This document shows positions 8,516-16,126 of a stretch of 49,956 nt of DNA, in pieces. The position numbers and the translations under genes were made by a program. The first letter of the stretch is position 1, and every line of letters begins with the position of its first letter. The notes below the pieces were generated by a model. It saw nothing but the letters and a program-made list of their open reading frames with translations, did not search any database and was not told where the DNA came from. Source of the stretch: a bacterium (GTDB lineage: Bacteria; Planctomycetota; B15-G4); NCBI GenBank assembly GCA_030428785.1, contig JAUIEF010000018.1, positions 1-49,956 of the forward strand, in the 5' to 3' direction.

Positions 8516-9129
8516 ACGGCGCGGCCGGCCCCACCGCCTCCGTGCCCGCCGGCCGGCGACGGACCGGGGCGCTGACCGCGTACCGCGAGCACTTCGCGGA
8601 GGGGCGGCGCTACTCGCTGCCCGCCTACGCGATGGGCGCGCTGCTGCGTCACCGCGCGACGTCCGCGGGCGCCGTCGCGCGCCTGCGCGGCCGGCCCGCG
8701 CCGGTCATCGACACCGGGCGCGGCGAGATCCACCTCGGCGACGTCGGCCTCTACCCGGGCGTGCGCCTCACGACCGCGCCCGGCGCGCGCATCACCGTCG
8801 GCGACGGCACGTACCTGAACCGCAACACGCTCGTCTACGCCGAGCAGGAGGTGAGCATCGGCGCGGGCGCGATGATCGCGTGGGACGTGATCATCACGGA
8901 CACGCCCGGCTTCGGCGAGCGCCCCGGCACGGGCGAGCCGCAGCCCGTCTCCATCGGCGACGGCGCGTGGATCGGCGCCAAGGCCGTGATCGTCGCGGGC
9001 GCGCGCATCGGCGCGGGCGCGGTCGTCGCGGCCGGCGCGATCGTCGACCGACCCGTCGAGCCCGGCGCCGTCGTCACCGCGAAGCCCGCGCGCCCCATCC
9101 TCGTGCTGAAGAGGAACGACCATGAGTGA
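8512..9129 (+). CDS. Hexapeptide-repeat acyltransferase-like protein lacking the catalytic histidine
   Basis: A 205-residue left-handed beta-helix protein clearly related to the product of the next gene: both contain a YPGVRL segment, a GDGTYLNRN/GNGTYLNRG segment and a WDVIITDT/WDVVIMDT segment. In the neighbour and in related O-acetyltransferases the catalytic His follows this (DTDLHP). Here the sequence is DTPGFGERPG, with Phe134 at the His position. The hexapeptide coil (SIGDGAW, IGAGAVVAAGAIV) is otherwise intact. It may be an inactive partner that forms mixed trimers with the neighbour, or an enzyme with another mechanism. The gene overlaps both neighbours (4 bases upstream, 8 downstream). 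The start is the ATG in ATGA. Confidence 0.83.
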   Translation: MNGAAGPTASVPAGRRRTGALTAYREHFAEGRRYSLPAYAMGALLRHRATSAGAVARLRGRPAPVIDTGRGEIHLGDVGLYPGVRLTTAPGARITVGDGTYLNRNTLVYAEQEVSIGAGAMIAWDVIITDTPGFGERPGTGEPQPVSIGDGAWIGAKAVIVAGARIGAGAVVAAGAIVDRPVEPGAVVTAKPARPILVLKRNDHE

Positions 9130-9724
9130 CCTCGTCGACGCGCCGGTGCTGCCCGCGCCCAAGACCGCCATCCAGAAGGTGCTCGGCCGCCTGGCCGACG
9201 GCACGCCGCTCATGAACTACGTGCGCGGCCTGTTCTGCCGGCGCGGGTTCGACCGCCTGGGCGTGCTCGCCGTCGCGAAGGGCTCGCCGAAGCCGTCCGT
9301 GAAGAACGAGGACGGCGAGATCATCGCCGAGAACATCCTGCTCTACCCCGGCGTGCGCCTCTGGGCGAACAAGGGCGGCACGTTGTCGATCGGCAACGGC
9401 ACGTACCTGAACCGCGGCGCCGAGGTCATCGCGTGGGAGCGCGTCGAGATCGGCCGCGACTGCATGATCGGCTGGGACGTCGTCATCATGGACACGGACC
9501 TGCACCCCGTGGGCGACCGGCCCATGGAGAACAAGCCCGTCGTCATCGGCGACCACGCGTGGATCGGCTGCCGGAGCATCGTCCTCAAGGGCGTGACGAT
9601 CGGCGAGCACGCCATCGTCTCGGCGGGCGCGATCGTCACGAAGGACGTGCCGCCGTACACGATCGTGGCGGGGCACCCGGCGCGCCAGGTCGGCCGCGTC
9701 GCGCCGGCGGGGGACGCGTCGTGA
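9122..9724 (+). CDS. Hexapeptide-repeat O-acetyltransferase
   Basis: A 200-residue left-handed beta-helix acyltransferase with the catalytic region VVIMDTDLHPVG (His128), followed by hexapeptide repeats (VIGDHAWIG, GVTIGEHAIVSAGAIV) and the family's closing TIVAGHPARQVG. It probably transfers an acetyl group from acetyl-CoA to a hydroxyl of the polysaccharide repeat unit. It is the active-looking twin of the preceding His-less gene and overlaps it by 8 bases. Its TGA overlaps the GTG of the next glycosyltransferase (GTGA at 9721). Confidence 0.9.
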   Translation: MSDLVDAPVLPAPKTAIQKVLGRLADGTPLMNYVRGLFCRRGFDRLGVLAVAKGSPKPSVKNEDGEIIAENILLYPGVRLWANKGGTLSIGNGTYLNRGAEVIAWERVEIGRDCMIGWDVVIMDTDLHPVGDRPMENKPVVIGDHAWIGCRSIVLKGVTIGEHAIVSAGAIVTKDVPPYTIVAGHPARQVGRVAPAGDAS

Positions 9725-11118
9725 CGACGAAGCGCGAGGAGCAGGAGCGGGCGGACGTCGAGCGCCCCGTGGACGAGTCGCGCGCGACCGGGTCGGTCGG
9801 CGACCGCCGCGCCGCGGACGCCGGCTTCGTCGAGCGCCGCTCGCCGGACAGCCCGGTGACGCACCACCCGGAACGCCGCCGGCGCGCGATGTTCGAGCGC
9901 AGCATGGACGCGGTGCTCGAGTCCGCCGAGCAGCAGTCGCTCGACCGGCCGCACGTCGCCGTGCTCCGCGGCGCGTACCTCTCGCAGTTCGAGATGCAGA
10001 CCTACGCGAAGATGCTGCCGTGGGTCGACCTCGAGGCGTTCCACCTCACGATCAACCGCTTCCCGACGGACCTCATCGAGGTCCCGATCCGCCACATCGC
10101 GTCGATCGACGAGCCGTTCGCGCGGGTCAGCGGGAAGCTCGGCTTCTACTTCAACCTGTTCCTCCAGGCGACGTGCGGGCTCGACTACCTGCACCTCGGC
10201 CTCGTGAAGCAGCTCGCCGACTTCGACGTCGTCCACACGATGGAGACGTTCAACGCGTTCTCCTGGCAGGGTCTGCAGGCCAAGCGCGAGCACGGCTGCA
10301 AGCTCGTGACGACCGTGTGGGAGAACCGCCCGTTCGCGGCCGAGCGCTTCAAGGCGAAGCGCGACATGAAGTACGCCGTGCTGCGCGAGGCCGACCTGCA
10401 CATCGCGATCACGGAGCGCGCGCGGCAGTGCATGCTCGTCGAGGGCGCCGACCCCGAGAAGGTCAAGGTCATCCCGGCGGGCATCGACGTCGAGCGCTTC
10501 CACCCGGACGGCGGCGACGGCGGCGTCCGCGAGCGCCTCGGCATCGACGAGGACGAGTTCGTGATCCTGAGCGTGGCCGCGCTGCGCTGGGAGAAGGGCG
10601 TCCACGACCTCGTGCACGCCGTGAAGAAGCTCGTCGACGACCGTGACTGCCGCGACCGGCGCGTGCGCCTCGTCCTCGCGGGCTCCGGCCCGGAGCAGGA
10701 CCGGCTCCGCGCGCTCGCCGACCGCACCGGCCTCGGCAACCGCGTGATCATGACGCGCTTCGACTACGACGAGATCCCGGCGGCGTATCGCGCGGCCGAC
10801 GTCTTCGCGCTCGCGAGCACGGCGCGCCCCGGCTGGCTCGAGCAGTTCGCGTACGTGCTGCCCGAGGCGCTCGCCAGCGGGCGGCCGGTCGTCGCGACGC
10901 AGAGCGGCTCGATCCCCGAGGTCGTCGGCGACGCCGGCGTCGTCGTGCCGCCCAGCGACTTCCTCGGCCTGGCGCGCGCGTTCAAGGAGCTGCTCCTCGA
11001 CGAGGGCCGCCGCGAGCACCTGGGCGCCTTCGGACGCTCGCTCGCCGAGGCCCGCTACGACAGCCGACTCGTCGCGCGCCGGATCGCCGCCGAGTACCGC
11101 CGCCTGATGGAGGAGTGA
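9721..11118 (+). CDS. GT4-family glycosyltransferase
   Basis: A GT-B enzyme of 465 residues from the GTG that overlaps the previous stop. The first 55 residues are charged and low in complexity. The conserved fold begins around DRPHVAVLRGAYLSQFEMQT, so an ATG at 9889 is an alternative start. Diagnostic segments are VIPAGIDVERFHPDGG, LSVAALRWEKGVHDLVHAV, a donor-site tract RPGWLEQFAYVLPEALASG and RPVVATQSGSIPEVVGDAG. It probably extends the lipid-linked repeat unit. One base separates it from the downstream fusion gene. Confidence 0.88.
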   Translation: MTTKREEQERADVERPVDESRATGSVGDRRAADAGFVERRSPDSPVTHHPERRRRAMFERSMDAVLESAEQQSLDRPHVAVLRGAYLSQFEMQTYAKMLPWVDLEAFHLTINRFPTDLIEVPIRHIASIDEPFARVSGKLGFYFNLFLQATCGLDYLHLGLVKQLADFDVVHTMETFNAFSWQGLQAKREHGCKLVTTVWENRPFAAERFKAKRDMKYAVLREADLHIAITERARQCMLVEGADPEKVKVIPAGIDVERFHPDGGDGGVRERLGIDEDEFVILSVAALRWEKGVHDLVHAVKKLVDDRDCRDRRVRLVLAGSGPEQDRLRALADRTGLGNRVIMTRFDYDEIPAAYRAADVFALASTARPGWLEQFAYVLPEALASGRPVVATQSGSIPEVVGDAGVVVPPSDFLGLARAFKELLLDEGRREHLGAFGRSLAEARYDSRLVARRIAAEYRRLMEE

Positions 11119-11119
11119 G

Positions 11120-12928
11120 ATGGCCGGTCGCGTCCTGCTCGTCCCCGCCGATGTCGAGCGCCTCCGCGCGGACGCCGGCCGCAGCACCCACCCGCGGCTC
11201 GACTTCGACGAGCTGGCCGCCTCGCTCGACGCGCGCGTCCTGAGCTGGTCGGACGTCGACGCCTGCGAGGGCGGCGTCGTCCGCTTCCTCGCGCGCACCG
11301 CGGGTCGCAACGTCGCGCTCGCGTGGCTCGGCTGGACGAGCGGCGCGTCGACCTGCTTCACCGCCGCCGAGAACGTCGGCATGGCGCTCGCGCTCCTGCT
11401 GCGCGTGAAGCGCCGCGGCCTCGTGCACGTCATGATCGGGCACATGCTCTCGGCGCCGAAGAAGGTGCCGGTGTTCAAGGCGCTCGGGCTGCGTCGCGGC
11501 ATCGACGCCGTCATCGCGTACTCGAGCCGGCAGACGCGCTTCGCCGAGGAGCGCCTCGGCTTCGACGCGTCGCGGCTGCACCGCATCCACTTCCACTGCG
11601 ACGAGCGCTTCTTCCTGCCGCCGGCCATGCTCGAGCCCGCGCCGCCGGAGCGCGCCGGCATCGTGGCCGTGGGGCGCGAGCTCCGCGACTACCCGACGCT
11701 CGTCGCGGCCGTCGCGGACATGGACGTGCCGGTCACCATCGTCGGCAGCTCGCCGTGGTCGCGCCGCGAGGACCAGCTCGCCGGCGCCGAGCTCCCCGAC
11801 AACGTCACGCTCGCGTCCGGGCTGTCGTACGAGGAGCTCCGCGCGCTCTACGCGTCCGCCGAGCTCGCCGTCGTGCCGCTCCAGGACGTCGACTCGCCCG
11901 CGGGCGTCACCGCGATCTACGAGGCGCTCGCCACGGGCACGCCGACCGTCGTCTCCGACACGCCGGGCATCGCCGACTCGCTCGAGGGCGGCGAGGGCGT
12001 CGAGCGCGTGCCGCCCGGCGACGTCGACGCGCTGCGCGAGTCCATCGCGTGGCTGCTCGCCGACGCGAACAAGCGCGAGCAGATGGGCCGCGCGGGACGC
12101 GCCGCGGTCGAGGAGGACCGCGGCCTCGACGTGTTCGTCGAGCGCGTCACGCGCGTGGTCGAGCGGACGGAGCGCGCCGTGCGCGGCACGGCAGTCGACG
12201 GCGACGCCTCCGAGCACGCCGACGCCGTCGAGGACACGGACTCCGCCGCCGACCCGGCTCCCGCCCACGGCGGCCGCTTCGGCGGCCGCACGTTCGGTCA
12301 GCTCGTGCGCGGCGCGTCCCGCGTCCTGCTCTCCCGCTGGCGCCTGCGCAAGGTCCAGCAACTCGGGAGCCGCGTCCGCATCTGGGGTCGCCCGCGCGTC
12401 ACGAACCTGGGTCACATGGTCATCGGCGACCGCACGACGATCTTCTCGCACACCGTGCGCAGCGAGTTCGTCGCGCACCCCGGCGGTCGCCTCGAGATCG
12501 GCCACGGCGTGTTCGTGAACTACGGCGCGTCGCTCTCGGCGCACCGGCTCGTGCGCATCGGCGACGGCAGCCAGATCGGCTCGTACGCGATCATGATGGA
12601 CAACGACTACCACGCCGTCGGCGACCTCGACCGGCTGCCGGACTCGGCGCCCATCGTGCTCGGCCGCAACGTGTGGCTCGGCGTGCGCGTCGTCGTGCTC
12701 AAGGGCGTGACCATCGGCGACAACGCGGTCATCGGCGCGGGCAGCGTCGTGACGAAGGACGTCCCCGCGAACTGCCTCGCGGCCGGCGTCCCGGCGAAGG
12801 TCATCCGCCGCTTCGACGCGGAGGAGGACGCCGCCGCCGCGCGCGACGGCGAAGCGCGGGCGACCGACGGCGACGTCGTCGACGCCGACGCTCCCGCCGA
12901 CGCCCCGCGCCCGACCGCCGAGGCCTGA
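11120..12928 (+). CDS. Fusion: GT-B glycosyltransferase plus hexapeptide acyltransferase
   Basis: A 602-residue two-enzyme protein. Residues about 1-350 are a GT-B glycosyltransferase: IVAVGRELRDYPTLVAAV, then a donor-side region VVPLQDVDSPAGVTAIYEAL and GTPTVVSDTPGIADSL. An Asp/Glu/Ala-rich linker covers about 355-395. Residues about 400-575 are a left-handed beta-helix acyltransferase with catalytic-type IMMDNDYHAVGD (His498), repeats such as GVTIGDNAVIGAGSVV, and the closing LAAGVPAKVIRRF. The last 25 residues are an acidic Ala/Asp tail. The two activities would probably glycosylate and acylate the same repeat unit. No frameshift or internal stop is seen, so this looks like a true fusion. 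It is the last gene of block 2. Confidence 0.88.
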   Translation: MAGRVLLVPADVERLRADAGRSTHPRLDFDELAASLDARVLSWSDVDACEGGVVRFLARTAGRNVALAWLGWTSGASTCFTAAENVGMALALLLRVKRRGLVHVMIGHMLSAPKKVPVFKALGLRRGIDAVIAYSSRQTRFAEERLGFDASRLHRIHFHCDERFFLPPAMLEPAPPERAGIVAVGRELRDYPTLVAAVADMDVPVTIVGSSPWSRREDQLAGAELPDNVTLASGLSYEELRALYASAELAVVPLQDVDSPAGVTAIYEALATGTPTVVSDTPGIADSLEGGEGVERVPPGDVDALRESIAWLLADANKREQMGRAGRAAVEEDRGLDVFVERVTRVVERTERAVRGTAVDGDASEHADAVEDTDSAADPAPAHGGRFGGRTFGQLVRGASRVLLSRWRLRKVQQLGSRVRIWGRPRVTNLGHMVIGDRTTIFSHTVRSEFVAHPGGRLEIGHGVFVNYGASLSAHRLVRIGDGSQIGSYAIMMDNDYHAVGDLDRLPDSAPIVLGRNVWLGVRVVVLKGVTIGDNAVIGAGSVVTKDVPANCLAAGVPAKVIRRFDAEEDAAAARDGEARATDGDVVDADAPADAPRPTAEA

Positions 12929-12938
12929 TCGCGGTGGC

Positions 12939-12953
12939 CCGGCCGCCGGCCGG
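12939..12953. terminator. Hairpin between converging genes
   Basis: CCGGCC (12939-12944) pairs with GGCCGG (12948-12953) around a GCC loop, between the converging fusion gene and PAC2 gene. The same gap contains a 13-base direct repeat GTCCGCGCGGCGG at 12988-13000 and 13008-13020; the second copy covers the last codons of the PAC2 gene. No T-tract is present. Confidence 0.4.
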
Positions 12954-13004
12954 CGCGCCCGAGGCCGATCGCAGCGAGCCGCCGCCCGTCCGCGCGGCGG
13001 GCCG

Positions 13005-13997
13005 CTAGTCCGCGCGGCGGAACAGGTCGAGGAACCGGTCCTCGTAGCGCTTGAAGACGCCGAGGCGGTCGAGCTCCGCCTTGAGCGCGACGGCCTGCGC
13101 GCGGTCCGCCGCCGCCGCCTCGAAGAGCGTCTCGACCCGCCGCGTCTCGGCGGGCGTGAGCCGGACCTCGGGCTCGGGCGGCGGCTCCGCCGCGGGCGCG
13201 GCGCCGGCGTCCTCGCTCGCCTCGTCGTCGCCGTCGTCCGGGAACTCCGCCTCGCCCTCCTCGTCCGTCCGCTCGACGAGCGCGCGGCCCGCGGCCTGGA
13301 TCGCCTCGAAGGCGTCCTGCAGCTTGTCGTCCATGCGCTCGACCTGCTCGTCGAGCGCCGAGGTGTCGACGTCCGCGCCGGACAGCCCGGCGAACACGCG
13401 GACGAGCGCGCGGGACGCGCGCGGGTTCGGGACCTGGCTCGCGAAGAACGGCAGCTCGCCCAGCAGGCACAGGCCGTCGAGCTCGCGCGACGCCGCCGCC
13501 GCGAGGAGCACGCCGTTGAGGCCGCCGACCTCGCCGCTCTCGAGCGGCGCGATGCCGAACTCGCGGGCCTCCTCGAGCAGCGGCCGCCGGGTGGTCGCCG
13601 CGAACACGGAGGGCTCGCTCGTCGGGTGCATGGGGCGCGCGAGGGCCGCGAACGTCACGACGCGCTCGACCCCCAGGCGCTCCGCGACGTCGAGCAGCGC
13701 CTTGCAGTACGCCCAGCCGTGCTGGGTCGGCTGCTGCTCGCCGAGGAACACGACGAGGTCGCGGCCGTCCGGGTCCGGGTCGCGCCAGCGGTGGAAGCGA
13801 CCGCGCGGGAGGTGCGCGGGCTGCACGAGCCCGTCACGCACGGCGACCGACGCGACGTCGAAGAAGCCCTCCGACGGCAGGTCCTCGAGCACCGGCGCCT
13901 CGAGCGTCTCCACGAGATAGGAGGCGGCGAGGTGCGCGACGGCGCCCATGCCGGGCCAGGCGGCGACGAGCCAGGGTCGTCTCTCGGGGGTGTCCAT
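13005..13997 (-). CDS. PAC2-family protein
   Basis: A 330-residue cytoplasmic protein of the PAC2 (proteasome-assembly-chaperone-2-like) family: the opening PWLVAAWPGMGAVAHLAASY is the typical Gly-Met-Gly start. It continues with LVVFLGEQQP, VVTFAALARPMH and GGLNGVLLAAAASREL, matching the PAC2 core over about 230 residues. The rest is an acidic Glu/Asp/Ala/Pro-rich linker and a predicted helical tail (FEAAAADRAQAVALKAELDR). In bacteria the role of this family is poorly known. It stands alone on the minus strand, 119 bases from the CBS gene. The annotated ATG is 7 bases after a TAGAGG sequence. Confidence 0.82.
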   Translation of the reverse strand: MDTPERRPWLVAAWPGMGAVAHLAASYLVETLEAPVLEDLPSEGFFDVASVAVRDGLVQPAHLPRGRFHRWRDPDPDGRDLVVFLGEQQPTQHGWAYCKALLDVAERLGVERVVTFAALARPMHPTSEPSVFAATTRRPLLEEAREFGIAPLESGEVGGLNGVLLAAAASRELDGLCLLGELPFFASQVPNPRASRALVRVFAGLSGADVDTSALDEQVERMDDKLQDAFEAIQAAGRALVERTDEEGEAEFPDDGDDEASEDAGAAPAAEPPPEPEVRLTPAETRRVETLFEAAAADRAQAVALKAELDRLGVFKRYEDRFLDLFRRAD

Positions 13998-14062
13998 GCG
14001 TGCGCCTCTAGCACAGGTGTCGCGGCGCGGTCACGGTCGGCGGACCGTCGACGGGGCGTGAG

Positions 14063-14105
14063 GAGGCGCGGCCGCCGGGCGTGCGTGCCGCGGCGACCGC
14101 GCCTC
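14063..14105 (-). terminator. Inverted repeat downstream of the CBS gene
   Basis: GAGGCGCGG (14063-14071) and CCGCGCCTC (14097-14105) are perfect complements separated by 25 bases, just after the CBS-domain gene stop on the minus strand. A smaller stem, ACGGTC/GACCGT around GGCG, lies at 14033-14048. No T-tract is visible; a terminator or processing role is inferred. Confidence 0.4.
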
Positions 14106-14116
14106 GGGCGCCTTCG

Positions 14117-14602
14117 TCAACCGGTCGCCCCCGCCGTCTCCCGCCGTGCGGCCGGCAGGCGATGGCGGCAGATCTCACCGAGCGTCCGGGCCACCTGTGC
14201 GAGCTCCTTCGTCTTCCCGGCGTCGCACGCGTGCAGCGCCAGGTCGTTGAGGGAGAGCACGCCGACGAGGCGGCCGGCGGCGTCCGTCACCGGCAGGCGG
14301 CGGACCTGGTACTTGCGCATGAGCTGCTCGGCCGAGAGCACGTCGTCGTCCGCGAGGCAGCTCACGACGCGTCCGGTCATGACCTCGCGCGTCTCGATCT
14401 CGTGCAGCGGCCGGCCCTGGGTGTAGGCGGCCATGCAGATGTCGCGGTCCGTGAGCACGCCGGCGAGCGCGCTCGTCTCCGGGTCGACGATCGGCACGAA
14501 GCCGCAGTCCTTGTCCCACATGACGTGGGCGACCCGGGGCAGGGGGGTCTCGGGCGACGCGGTGAAGACCCGCGTCGACATGTGGTCCTTGACGAGCGCC
14601 AT
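14117..14602 (-). CDS. CBS-pair domain protein
   Basis: A small (161-residue) cytoplasmic protein made of two CBS motifs and little else. Motif one covers about residues 8-65 (VKDHMSTRVFTASPETPLP ... GVLTDRDICMAAY), motif two about 73-130 (VMTGRVVSCLADDDVLSAEQ ... GVLSLNDLALHA). CBS pairs bind adenosine nucleotides such as AMP or ATP and act as energy sensors. A GGAGG five bases before the ATG at 14602 favours this start; an in-frame ATG lies four codons upstream at 14614. The gene is divergent from manC. The C-terminal tail is basic. Confidence 0.88.
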   Translation of the reverse strand: MALVKDHMSTRVFTASPETPLPRVAHVMWDKDCGFVPIVDPETSALAGVLTDRDICMAAYTQGRPLHEIETREVMTGRVVSCLADDDVLSAEQLMRKYQVRRLPVTDAAGRLVGVLSLNDLALHACDAGKTKELAQVARTLGEICRHRLPAARRETAGATG

Positions 14603-14924
14603 GACGTCCTCCATCTCTCTCCCGCGACGGGAGTCGGGGCGGTCGTCGGGGGCCGGACGTCGTCCGGACGTCCCGGGGGGCCGCCCCGGGGTGCATCGGT
14701 ACGGTGCGCGACCGGGCGGTGCCCGGAGCGATCCTCCAGGCTCCGCGCCGGGAGGCCGCGGCGCGCCCGCCCACGGGCGTAGTCCGCGGGGGCCGAGGAC
14801 GGAGCGCGCGGGTCCGGCGGAACGGTCGTTCACGGGGGCGCCCCGTCCCCGGCACAAGTCCGGAGCGCCCCCCGGCCGATGAACCCGCACGGAGACCTGC
14901 CCCCGTCGCGAGAGGAGCGCCGCC
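14603..14924. other. Divergent intergenic region with tandem hairpins
   Basis: No gene is seen between the CBS gene (minus) and manC (plus). Two perfect stems sit side by side: CCGGAC/GTCCGG around GTC at 14653-14667, and CCCGGGG/CCCCGGG around GGCCG at 14672-14690. A TACGGT box lies at 14700-14705 on the plus strand and could be a -10 element for manC with a leader of about 210 bases. An AGGAG seven bases before 14925 is the manC ribosome binding site. Confidence 0.45.
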
Positions 14925-16064
14925 ATGGCCGCCCAGGAGAGCCGCCCGTTCGACCCGTCCCGGGACCTCGTCGGCGTCATCATGGCGGGCGGCGCCGGCA
15001 CCCGCTTCTGGCCGGCGTCGACGCAGACGCGGCCCAAGCAGTTCCTGTCGTTCTTCGGGGAGGACTCGCTCCTCCAGCAGAGCTACCGCCGCCTCGCGGC
15101 CGTGCTCCCGCCGGAGCGCATCCTCGTGCTCACGAGCGCGGACTACGCCGGGCTCGCGCGCCTGCAGCTCCCGGAGCTGCCGCCGGAGAACGTCGTCGGC
15201 GAGCCGCTGCGGCGCGACACGGCCGCCGCCGTCACGCTCGCCGCGGCGCTCGTCGAGGCGCGGTACGGCGACGCCGTCATGGCGATCGTGACCTCGGACC
15301 ACCTCATCGACCCGGTCGAGGAGTTCACGGCGACGCTGCTCTCCGCCGCGCGCGCCGCCTCCGCCGGCGACGTGCTCTACACCTTCGGCATCCGGCCCGA
15401 CCACCCGGCGACCGGCTTCGGCTACCTCGAGGTCGGCGACACTCCGGCGACGGAGCGCAGCGTGGACGGCGTCGCGGTCGACGCGGCGGACCGCGTGCAG
15501 CACTTCCGGCTGGAGCGCTTCGTCGAGAAGCCCGACGAGGCCACGGCGCGCGAGTACGTCGAGAGCGGCCGCTTCCTCTGGAACAGCGGCATGTTCGTGT
15601 GGCGGACGGACGCGATCCTCGACGAGGTGCGTCGCCAGCTGCCCGAGCACGCGCAGCGCATCGGCGAGGCCGTCGCGCACGACGGCGCGCCCGACTTCGA
15701 GCTGCGGCTCGTCGAGGCGTTCGAGCCGCTCGAGCGCGTGTCCGTCGACTTCGGCATCATGGAGAACGCGCGCGACGTCCGCTGCGTCGCGGCGACCTTC
15801 TCCTGGCACGACGTCGGCAGCTTCACCGCGCTCGCCGACCACCTGCCCACCGACGCCGACGGCAACGCGCACCGCGGTCGCCTCTACGGCATCGACGCGC
15901 ACGACAACATCGTGTTCTCCGAGGACGAGAGCGAGCTCGTCGCCATCGTCGGCGCGCACGACCTCGTCGTCGTCCGCGCGGGGCGCCGCACGCTCGTGGC
16001 GCCGCGCGACCGCGCCCAGGACATCAAGCAGCTCGTCGCCCTGCTCGACGAGGCCGACCGCTGA
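14925..16064 (+). CDS. manC: Mannose-1-phosphate guanylyltransferase
   Basis: Makes GDP-mannose from mannose-1-phosphate and GTP in the cytoplasm. The 379-residue protein has the nucleotidyltransferase signature GVIMAGGAGTRFWPAST near residue 20, the sugar-nucleotide motifs ERFVEKPDEAT and LWNSGMFVWR, and WHDVGSFTAL near the C terminus. There is no fused isomerase domain: it is the short form, and a separate isomerase gene (manA) lies about 2.4 kb away on the other strand. A clear AGGAG seven bases before the ATG sets the start. It is followed by manB after 62 bases. It likely feeds mannose-type sugars to the polysaccharide locus upstream. Confidence 0.93.
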   Translation: MAAQESRPFDPSRDLVGVIMAGGAGTRFWPASTQTRPKQFLSFFGEDSLLQQSYRRLAAVLPPERILVLTSADYAGLARLQLPELPPENVVGEPLRRDTAAAVTLAAALVEARYGDAVMAIVTSDHLIDPVEEFTATLLSAARAASAGDVLYTFGIRPDHPATGFGYLEVGDTPATERSVDGVAVDAADRVQHFRLERFVEKPDEATAREYVESGRFLWNSGMFVWRTDAILDEVRRQLPEHAQRIGEAVAHDGAPDFELRLVEAFEPLERVSVDFGIMENARDVRCVAATFSWHDVGSFTALADHLPTDADGNAHRGRLYGIDAHDNIVFSEDESELVAIVGAHDLVVVRAGRRTLVAPRDRAQDIKQLVALLDEADR

Positions 16065-16126
16065 GCCCGGCGCCCGCCGGCCCGCCCCCCGACGATCCGA
16101 CCCCGGACCCCGCCCCGGACCCCGAC

